From positions 21,159 through 85,158 of the forward strand of contig JBAZOY010000004.1 of the NCBI GenBank assembly GCA_041648505.1: a stretch of 64,000 nt of DNA, given 5' to 3'. Both the position numbers and the translations under genes were made by a program. The notes under the pieces are model-generated. The model worked only from the letters and a program-made list of their open reading frames with translations. It was not told the origin of the DNA and ran no database searches. Positions 33,328 through 41,400 of the stretch are shown here, piece after piece. This stretch comes from JBAZOY01 sp041648505. GTDB taxonomy: Bacteria > Desulfobacterota > Syntrophia > Syntrophales > CG2-30-49-12. How positions within the stretch are numbered: position 1 is the first letter of the stretch; every line of letters begins with the position of its first letter.

Positions 33328-33540
33328 TATTCAATCTCCTAAAAAATCACCTTGAACATTGTTGCTTATTATATCCCAGTAAGGATAGATTCAAAGATTT
33401 ACCGAATTAACCTATATAACCTCCCCACATAGTAAGCCTCAGGTTATCAGGTCATCAATCGACAATAAATTATCGGTGCCTGGGGAAAATGCTGGGAATG
33501 ATACTCTTAGAATCCATAAGACTAAAACTTACGCTATACC

Positions 33541-34386
33541 TCAATACTCTTTCGTCAGTTTGTCCAGTTCTGCCAGTGAAAATACAGGACCATCCTTGCA
33601 AACGTATTTGTTACCGACATTACAGCGGCCGCACTTCCCTATGCCACACTTCATCCTCATTTCAAGAGAGGTTATGATATTTTCCTTAGAGAATCCCAGA
33701 TCAAAGAATACCGGCAGGGTAAAACGAATCATAATCGGCGGCCCGCATATTACCGTTACGGCGTTTTCAGAACTCGGTGCTACCTCGCCACAAACCGTGG
33801 GGACAAAACCTTCTCGTCCCTTCCAGTTCCCATCCTTCTTATCAACCGTTACATTCAAGTTAATATCGTCTCTCGCTTCCCAAGCGGCAAGCTCATCCTT
33901 ATATAGCAAAAGTCCTGGAGATCTGGCCCCATATATGACGGTAATTTTCTTGAAACGAAAGCGGTTGTCTTCATGAATCATATAGTTGATGAGTGACCTC
34001 AAAGTTGTAAAGGCAAAGCCACCACCCACAATCACAACATTCTTCCCCTCAAGATAGTCAATAGGCCATGAATTTCCCATGGGACCTCTGACACCCATAT
34101 GTATTCCAACCTCCATGTCATGGAGAGTGCTGGTGACAACTCCCGCCTTCTGCACGGTAAACTCGATATAACCAGGTTGGGTCGGCGATGAGGCAATGCC
34201 AATAGGTGATTCACCCTTGCCAAATATAGAAAGTTCGGCAAACTGTCCAGGCAGATATTTAAAGTTATTCTCGTCTTCACTATTGAGAAAGGCAAGCCGA
34301 AAGGTCTTGATGTCCTTTGTATCAACTTCCGTGACGATCTTTACCAATTCAACGGGTATAGGGATATACGGATTTAGCATTACCAT
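33541..34386 (-). CDS. flxA: FAD/NAD(P)-binding subunit of Flx-Hdr complex (FlxA-like)
   Basis: 281 residues with FAD and NAD(P)H domains and a C-terminal Fe-S motif (CGIGKCGRCNVGNKYVC). It resembles sulfhydrogenase gamma and FlxA. The NAD-binding loop reads GGGFAFTTLRSLINYM, where most relatives have GGGIGLAPLR. It would draw electrons from NADH and hand them to FlxB/FlxC. It is the last gene of a seven-gene leftward cluster with hdrA first. Flx-Hdr complexes in Desulfovibrio bifurcate electrons from NADH to ferredoxin and a DsrC-type disulfide; no DsrC gene is in the window. Confidence 0.85.
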   Translation of the reverse strand: MVMLNPYIPIPVELVKIVTEVDTKDIKTFRLAFLNSEDENNFKYLPGQFAELSIFGKGESPIGIASSPTQPGYIEFTVQKAGVVTSTLHDMEVGIHMGVRGPMGNSWPIDYLEGKNVVIVGGGFAFTTLRSLINYMIHEDNRFRFKKITVIYGARSPGLLLYKDELAAWEARDDINLNVTVDKKDGNWKGREGFVPTVCGEVAPSSENAVTVICGPPIMIRFTLPVFFDLGFSKENIITSLEMRMKCGIGKCGRCNVGNKYVCKDGPVFSLAELDKLTKEY

Positions 34387-34395
34387 CTCCTGCCT

Positions 34396-35421
34396 TTATA
34401 ATTTCGAAATATCTTCAACTATTTTTCTGATGTCTATATTAACGGGGCAATACATGACGCACCTTCCGCATCCGACACAGGCAATTTCTCCAAAGTTATC
34501 CACATAATACTTGAATTTGTGCATTACCCGCTGACGCCACCGCTCTTTCTGAGTCGGTCTCGGATTATGACCGGAAGTCTCCAGCGTGAAAAGAGGATAC
34601 ATACATGAATCCCAGTTCCTTATCCTGATACCGTCATTCCCCTTTGTCTCGTCATTAATATCAAAGCAATGACAGGTTGGACAGAGATAGGTACATGTAC
34701 CACATGCGAGACACCTCTGATGTATTGTCTCCCAAAAGGAATGTTCAAAATTGCTGTCCAATATCGGCTTTATTTCCTTTGCCGGTATGTGCGACCCGAT
34801 CTCTTTTTCCGCCTTTTGAGCGATCTCCTCTTTTATCGCCTCGTCGTCCGGGCCTGCCTCTGGAAGTTCTCCAAAAGATTTGAGAAGCTTTTCTCCCTTA
34901 GGAGTAATGATCTCAATAAGGTAGTTATCTTTTATATCCGTTATCAGTACATCGGCGCCCTCTGAAGAAGTCGGGCTTCCGTTAACTGAGGTACAAAAAC
35001 AGGTCGTATAGGGGGGATGCACGCAGGACATGGAGATTACCGTTGTTTTTTCCCTCTTGGAGATATAATATGGATCTTTATATTTCTCCTGGTCGAAGAG
35101 CATATCGAGAAGGACAAAACTACGGGCATCGCAGGGACGTACTCCAAAGATTACCGCCTCCTCCGCTTCCCCTCCTCCCATGGAAAACTCTATACCCCTA
35201 GCGGTTCGTGCATACTTCATCATCGTCTCTGTGCGAGGAAAGAAGAGACTCTTGGGAGCATTCCTTGAGTTTGAAAAACCTATCAACGGTTCCATTCCCT
35301 CTTTCAGTGCCGTAAATAAAACATTGTCATCTTCTTTGACCGGCGCGTACACCTGCACATTTCGGGAGATGTCCTTGATAATATCAGCTAATCTATCCTT
35401 CTTTAATAACCTTTTTTCCAT
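34396..35421 (-). CDS. flxB: 4Fe-4S dicluster subunit of Flx-Hdr complex (FlxB-like)
   Basis: 341 residues, AsrA/HydB-like. The C-terminal half has two [4Fe-4S] motifs (CLACGTCTYLCPTCHCFD and CVGCGRCVMYCPVNIDI). The N-terminal half has FGVRPCDARSFVLLDMLF and VSMSCVHPPYTTCFCTSV, as in sulfite reductase A and hydrogenase beta subunits. It relays electrons between FlxA and the Hdr/Flx Fe-S subunits in the cytoplasm. Ten bases from flxA and 54 from hdrB, same strand. Confidence 0.85.
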   Translation of the reverse strand: MEKRLLKKDRLADIIKDISRNVQVYAPVKEDDNVLFTALKEGMEPLIGFSNSRNAPKSLFFPRTETMMKYARTARGIEFSMGGGEAEEAVIFGVRPCDARSFVLLDMLFDQEKYKDPYYISKREKTTVISMSCVHPPYTTCFCTSVNGSPTSSEGADVLITDIKDNYLIEIITPKGEKLLKSFGELPEAGPDDEAIKEEIAQKAEKEIGSHIPAKEIKPILDSNFEHSFWETIHQRCLACGTCTYLCPTCHCFDINDETKGNDGIRIRNWDSCMYPLFTLETSGHNPRPTQKERWRQRVMHKFKYYVDNFGEIACVGCGRCVMYCPVNIDIRKIVEDISKL

Positions 35422-35475
35422 GTCTTTCCTTCAGTCGGCAACGATTAGGTAAAACACCCGTTTTCCATTCCACTA

Positions 35476-36339
35476 TCAAAGCAGTCTTAGACCGCTCAGG
35501 AGAGGTAACGGATCACAATGGTGAAGTTTAAACCAGTCCTCCGGTCCCGCGATTCCCAGCGCCAGGGCTATCAATTCGGTAAAATAAAAGGTGGGAAGCC
35601 TCACATTCTCACTGGCCCTCATGTCAAGATTGGCCATACAGATGGGACAGGCTGCAACGAGACAGTTTGCATCGGCCTCTCTGGCCATGGTCATTAATTT
35701 GTTTACCATCCGTGTTACGATATTGGTTTTACTTATGGTGAGACTACCGCCACAACAATCAGTCTTATAAGACCATAAATGGGGATCAGCCCCGAGGCTT
35801 GCCATAATGCCATCCAACATGGTGGGATTTTCATAGTCATCAAATTCACAAATTTCAGGCGGTCTCAGCAGAAGACAACCATAATATGAAACGGGTTTGA
35901 GACCGGTTAATTTCTTGGTCACTTTTTCTATCAGGGCCGGAAGACCTATATCATTATAAATAATATCGATGGGATTTCTCACCGCAATGCTACCCTTGTA
36001 TTCGCCTTTATCAATGATATTTTCTACCTCGGCTTTTAAGACACTGTCCTTCTTGAGATGGTATTGGGCTGTCTTTAAGCGATTGAAACAGGCGGCACAG
36101 GGAACCATTATAGCCGAGACATCGGCGGCATCCTTTTCCGCGGCAAAAAGGGTTGCCGCAGGGAGAGCAACGGAAAGCTTGAAATTGGTGCTATGGGCAG
36201 AAGTGGCGCCACAACATGACCAGTCATCAATCTCTTTCATCTCAATCCCCAGCGCGCTGCTTACGGCCTTTACCGATTGGTCATATTCCTTCGCTGTCCC
36301 ATGAAGTGAGCATCCTGGATAGTATGAAACTTTCAACAA
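35476..36339 (-). CDS. hdrB: heterodisulfide reductase subunit B
   Basis: 287 residues with two CCG domains: YPGCSLHGTAKEYDQS ... DWSCCGATSAHSTNF and YYGCLLLRPPEICEF ... DCCGGSLTISK. These cysteines hold the two noncubane [4Fe-4S] clusters that cleave the disulfide in HdrB. The usual second motif follows with LVAACPICMANLDMR. In methanogens the substrate is CoM-S-S-CoB; in bacteria it is probably DsrC or another protein or small-molecule disulfide. Fifteen bases from hdrC. Start MLKVSYYPG with an AGGAGGCGATT-like site. Confidence 0.94.
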   Translation of the reverse strand: MLKVSYYPGCSLHGTAKEYDQSVKAVSSALGIEMKEIDDWSCCGATSAHSTNFKLSVALPAATLFAAEKDAADVSAIMVPCAACFNRLKTAQYHLKKDSVLKAEVENIIDKGEYKGSIAVRNPIDIIYNDIGLPALIEKVTKKLTGLKPVSYYGCLLLRPPEICEFDDYENPTMLDGIMASLGADPHLWSYKTDCCGGSLTISKTNIVTRMVNKLMTMAREADANCLVAACPICMANLDMRASENVRLPTFYFTELIALALGIAGPEDWFKLHHCDPLPLLSGLRLL

Positions 36340-36353
36340 TCGCCTCCTAATCT

Positions 36354-36881
36354 TTATGAGCGCTTCGTCTTTTCAAATATCCTTTTTACAGTCTTGATAT
36401 CTTTTGTTTTAGGGGATAGGAGGTGAAGCTTACCTTTTCTGAACATTTCTATCCCCATGGCTATATCAGAAAACAGGTCCCCCGATTTCAACTTATACTG
36501 AGCCATCATTAGGGGCTCATTGATCCGCCCCCATGACTTGATATTGGAAAGAAATGCCTCATGGAATTTAAGGACATTCTTTTCCTTGGCGGCAAGGCCT
36601 GATTCAATAGCCATTTGCCTTAATGCATCCATCAGACGGGCAATATCCACCTCATTGGGACAACGAGTGATGCAGGTCTCACAGGAGACACACAGCCAGA
36701 TTGTTGAACTCTTGAGGACCTCGTCCCGCTTATCCATCTGAATCATCTTGATAATTCTGTTCGGATTGTATTCCATAGCAAAGGATAGGGGACACCCTGC
36801 CGTACATTTCCTGCAGTGGTAACACCTCTGAATGGGAACACCACGGATCTTTTCATTTATTTCTTCGAGAAAGGTTGCCAT
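36354..36881 (-). CDS. hdrC: heterodisulfide reductase subunit C
   Basis: 175 residues. Two [4Fe-4S] motifs, CYHCRKCTAGCPLSFAME and CVSCETCITRCPNEVDIARL, with the helix NPNRIIKMIQMDKRDEVLKS between them, match HdrC. It passes electrons from HdrA to the HdrB active site. Cytoplasmic; no membrane helix. The gene lies between flxC and hdrB with spacings of about 15 bases, which fits one polycistronic message. Confidence 0.94.
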   Translation of the reverse strand: MATFLEEINEKIRGVPIQRCYHCRKCTAGCPLSFAMEYNPNRIIKMIQMDKRDEVLKSSTIWLCVSCETCITRCPNEVDIARLMDALRQMAIESGLAAKEKNVLKFHEAFLSNIKSWGRINEPLMMAQYKLKSGDLFSDIAMGIEMFRKGKLHLLSPKTKDIKTVKRIFEKTKRS

Positions 36882-36897
36882 GATTACCCCTCAAGTA

Positions 36898-37908
36898 TTA
36901 TTCCGGTGAAAATATAAATTCTTCATTGTCGTTTTCCTTGTAGGTGCCAAGCATGGACGGTTCATCCGGAGAGATGCCGGTCCTATGTTCAAACAGTTCA
37001 AAGGCATCCTTATCCAGTTTCTTCAGAAACCTCCGTAAATCCACACCCATGGGACATACTGCAATGCAGGAACCGCAATCAACACATCGCCCCGCCATAT
37101 GATACAACCGCATTAATTGAAATATTTGCGTGTCAGACCGATCTTCGCCGATACCGACCCACTGCGGCTGGCTCTGCTCGACAAAGCATACCTTACAGTA
37201 ACAGGAAGGACAGGCATTGCGACAGGCATAACAGCGCACACACTTATCCATTTCTTTGGTAAAGTAGTCCCACCTTTCATTTAGAGGTAAATTCTCAATT
37301 TCATCTACTTTAGCATATTCTTCACTGAAATCCATGGCCGGTGCCTGATCACCTACCATTACATCAGAAATAAGAGGATTGTTGAAACGACAGGTGAGGC
37401 AGTTATCGGCAAGCACCTCTTTCATAGAAACACTCTTATCGCCACTGGCTGTTTTTGCCAAGACGGAATCTCCTGCAACGGATGCCTCTAGAATCTCCTC
37501 GCCCGCAACAAGACCGTTCATCTTCCGCCTGTCCACATATCCTGTACAGGGAACGCCTAAGATCACGATATTGTCTCTATCGTACTGCTTTTCCTGAAGC
37601 TGTATCACCAGTGAACGTGTTGTGCATCCTTTCGCCACGACTCCTATAATCTTTTTAGTTCTATCCTCCGGTTTAAGACGTTTTTGAGATTCCCTGTCCT
37701 GCGAGATAAGGTCATGGACAAATTTAGCAAGGTTTTGCATACAGAAGGCATTCCAGACAAGTTTTCCAGTATCTTCAGGATCAGTAATAAAACAGGGTGG
37801 AGCAATAAGGGGAAGAGTCCCTTTTTCGTACCCGATGATAATATCCACCTTTTTTTCCGCCAGTAATTTTTTCGCTTCTTTTCGTAGTTTTGTCTCTACA
37901 TTTTCCAC
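36898..37908 (-). CDS. flxC: 4Fe-4S subunit of Flx-Hdr complex (FlxC-like, F420-hydrogenase beta-like)
   Basis: 336 residues. The N-terminal half (KGCTTRSLVIQLQEKQYDR, ILGVPCTGYVDRRKM, NCLTCRFNNPLISDVM) resembles FrhB/FdhB-type flavin/Fe-S proteins. The C-terminal half carries two clusters: CVRCYACRNACPSCYCKVC and CVDCGSCIAVCPMGVDL. The F420- or NAD-binding role is not clear. By position it corresponds to FlxC, although it could also be read as a formate dehydrogenase beta-like adaptor. It lies 45 bases after flxD and 17 before hdrC. Confidence 0.75.
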   Translation of the reverse strand: MENVETKLRKEAKKLLAEKKVDIIIGYEKGTLPLIAPPCFITDPEDTGKLVWNAFCMQNLAKFVHDLISQDRESQKRLKPEDRTKKIIGVVAKGCTTRSLVIQLQEKQYDRDNIVILGVPCTGYVDRRKMNGLVAGEEILEASVAGDSVLAKTASGDKSVSMKEVLADNCLTCRFNNPLISDVMVGDQAPAMDFSEEYAKVDEIENLPLNERWDYFTKEMDKCVRCYACRNACPSCYCKVCFVEQSQPQWVGIGEDRSDTQIFQLMRLYHMAGRCVDCGSCIAVCPMGVDLRRFLKKLDKDAFELFEHRTGISPDEPSMLGTYKENDNEEFIFSPE

Positions 37909-37952
37909 AGTTTCAATTCCTCAAGATTTCTCGCTTCTCTCGAAAGGACAGG

Positions 37953-38411
37953 TTAGAGAGCCCACCTTTTAACCAGTTTATCTGCCGGACCGAGGGCGGT
38001 GACAGCAGCAGTGACAGCTCTTACAACCTTGGCAAAACGCTCTCCCTCAGATGCTGATACCCACGTAAACATTGTCCTGTCACCCTCCACGCCGATATAT
38101 GAAAGAAAACGCTTTAACATGGCGAATTTCCTTCTGGCGGATAAATTACCCGTAATATAGTGACATTCCCCTGGATGACAACCGGAGACAAGAACACCAT
38201 CCGCCCCCTCTTGAAGGGCCTTCACAATAAAGAAAGGATTTATCCTCCCCGTACAGGGGACCCTTATGATCCTAACATTTGGCGGGTACTGGATCCTGCT
38301 TATCCCCGCCAGATCAGCGCCGGCATATGTACACCAGTTACAGACAATTGCTGCTATTTTCGGCTTCCAGTCTTCAACCGGTTGATTTTCAGTCATATTT
38401 TCTCCATTCAA
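37953..38411 (-). CDS. flxD: MvhD/FlxD-like [2Fe-2S] adaptor subunit
   Basis: 152 residues matching MvhD, the protein that connects hydrogenase or Flx modules to HdrA. Cysteine motifs are AAIVCNWCTYAGADLAG, RVPCTGRINP and VSGCHPGECHYITGN. GADGVLVSGCHPGECHY is the family hallmark. The reading frame overlaps hdrA by 4 bases (ATGA), showing tight coupling. No hydrogenase (MvhAG) is near, so the Flx subunits are the likely electron donors. Confidence 0.92.
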   Translation of the reverse strand: MNGENMTENQPVEDWKPKIAAIVCNWCTYAGADLAGISRIQYPPNVRIIRVPCTGRINPFFIVKALQEGADGVLVSGCHPGECHYITGNLSARRKFAMLKRFLSYIGVEGDRTMFTWVSASEGERFAKVVRAVTAAVTALGPADKLVKRWAL

Positions 38412-41400
38412 AAGGCTCTTATCTGTGCCAGAATTTCCTCGTTGTCAAAGCCGTTTAAATCAACAGCATTCATCCGGCAGGAAGCTGTACAAACCCCGCA
38501 ACCCTTACAGAGAACAGCATTAACCACCGCGCAACCTTCATTAGGATCAACGGCTATTGCACCAAAAGGGCAATTGGCCTCACAGAGTCCACAGGCAGCG
38601 CATCTTTCCTTCCTTACATAAGCAGTTTTTCCTTCGGCTTCCAGGTAATCCTTGGTAAGAATGGTACACGCCCTCGAGACAGCGGCATTGGCCTGCGTTA
38701 TAGCTTCACTACTGAATTTCGGCGAGTGGGCAAGGCCGCACATGAAAACACCATCGGTCGCAAAATCAACGGGCCTTAACTTTACATGGGCCTCGAGGAA
38801 GAAACCATCCTGATTGGTCGGTACTTTCAGCATTTTGCCGATAACATCATTTTCAGGATTGGCAGTAGTTCCCATACTGAGCGCTAATATATCTGTTTTG
38901 ATTTCTACCTGCTCGCTAAGTACCGGATCAAAAACTTTTACAGAAATTTGCGCGCCATCACCGGTAACTTCCGGTTTCCTGTCCTCGTCGTACCGGATGA
39001 ATTTTACGTTTGCCTCACGTGCCTTCTTATAATAGTCCTCTTTGAATCCGAATGTCCTGATATCCCGGTAGATGATGGTAACATCCTTCTTTGGATCGAT
39101 ATCTTTCAGTTTAAGTGCATTCTTGATCGCCTGGCTGCAACAATACCTGCTGCAGTAAGGCCTTTCAGCATCCCTTGATCCGACACACTGGATCATAACA
39201 ACACTGTTTGCCCCCATAATCTGGGAACCTTTCTCATGTATACGCGCCTCCAGTTCTCGCTGGGTAACGACGCTCTCGTTCTTTCCGTATAGATATTCAT
39301 CCGTTTTGAGTTCGTAGGCCCCTGTAGCAACAATGACCACACCGTGCTCAAATGCGTGCTCACCATCTCCTGCCCCTACGGTAGTCTTGTAATTTCCGAT
39401 GAACCCCTCTATTTTAGTAATCTTAGCTCCCTTGAATACATGGATCAGAGGATTATTCTCCACTTGTGCTAAAATATCATCCATATATTTCCTGGTATCC
39501 AGTCCTTCAAGGGTATAACATAAATGCCTGTAATTCCCGCCAAGCTCTTTTTCCTTTTCTACCACATAAGACTCGAAACCCTGGCGAGCCAGCGAAAGGG
39601 CTGCTGTAATACCGGCAAGCCCTCCCCCGATGACCAATGCCGCACGATTGACACTGAGTTGGCCGGGTTTTAAGGGTTTCAAATACTGAGCTTTTGCTAC
39701 CGCCATCCTAACCAAGTCCTTGGCCTTTTCCGTCGCCGCCTCCGGCTCATTCATATGAACCCACGAATTCTGGTCCCTGATATTAGCCATCTCAAAGAGA
39801 TACTTGTTGAGGCCTGCCTTTTCACAGTTCTCCTGAAAGAGCCCCTCATGTGTCCGGGGTGAACAGGACGCTACAACCACTCTGGTAAGTTCATATTCCT
39901 TAATTATCTCTGCCATTTTAACGGCCGAATCCTGCGAACAGGCAAAAAGCCCCTCGGTAGCATAGACAACGGAAGGCAGTGTCTTTACATATTCCACAAC
40001 GGCAGGTACATCCACCACACCGCCGATATTGATCCCGCAATGGCAGATGAAGGCGCCAATTCTCGGTCCGATTCCCCTTATATCTTTTTCTAAAGGAACA
40101 TCTATCGCCCTGATCATAGTTCCCCGCTGTGCGGCAAGCAGTCCCTCTGCACAGGCTACCGCTCCGCTGGCTTCCATGACAGTTTCCGGGATGTCTTTAG
40201 GACCACCGAAGGCACCACAGACAAAAACACCTTCCCGAGATGTCTGAACAGGGTTATCCAGAGCGGTTTTGCAGAAACCATGTTCTTCCAGTTCTATCCC
40301 CAGGCTATCCGCCAGTTTTGCCGCATCAGGAGGCGGAGTAAGGCCCACAGAGAGAATCACCATGTCAAATTCTTCTTCTATTATACTCCCGTCTTCCTGG
40401 ATGTACTTGAGCAGTAGATTTTTCGTCTGCTGTAATTCTTTTATGGTGGAAGGTATCGAACGTATATACTTGATACCATATTCTTCTTTAGCCCGATTAA
40501 CAAAGCGATCGAAGTCCTTACCATGAGCACGTATATCCATGAAGAATATAGTAGGTTCCAGAGTTTTTAAATGTTCCTTTCCTACTATTGCCTCTTTTGT
40601 TGCATACATGCAGCATACCGATGAACACCAACTGTTGCCGCAGGATACGTCTCTTGAACCAACACACTGGATAAAGGCAATTTTCTTCGGCTCCTTCGCA
40701 TCTGATGGCCTCTGAATATGGCCGAAATAGGGACCGGAAGCCGATAGTATCCTCTCAAACTGGAGACTGGTCACCACATTTTTATAGATACCGAAACCGT
40801 ACTCTCCCCGTAGGGGAGCATAAAAAATATCAAAACCGGGTGCGGCAATAATGGCACCCACATCTATGGTTTCTTCTTCAGAGACCATACTATGATCAAT
40901 GGCATCGGCTATACAGACATCAACGCAACGGTAACATTCGGAACAGATCCCGCAATTGAGGCATCGCTTCGCTTCATATACGGCACCTTCCTCAGGCAAA
41001 CCTAAGGCCACCTCATCATTTGGAGACTTCCTCGCTGCCGGTTCAAGCTTGGGCATCTCAACACGGGCCGCCTCCTCTACATCACTTACATCAACTTTTT
41101 CGGCCAGCCCTTTCGTCCAATCTCGCTCACGACCTGCCCCTACATCTTCGCCTTTAAAATAACGATCTATGGAGACAGCAGCCTCCTTACCAATATTTAT
41201 AGTCTTTACCACTGTAGCAGGACCGGTTTCCACATCCTGGGCAAAGACACCTTCTATCCCTGTAGCTAATGTGATCGGATCGACCTCAAGGACGCTCCAT
41301 TCGTTGATGGAAGTTCCCCCTTCTCCTTCGGGAGAAACAAGTTCCCTTGTCTGGCCAACGGCAGAAACTACAGTATCCACAGAAATGGTAAATTCAGAAC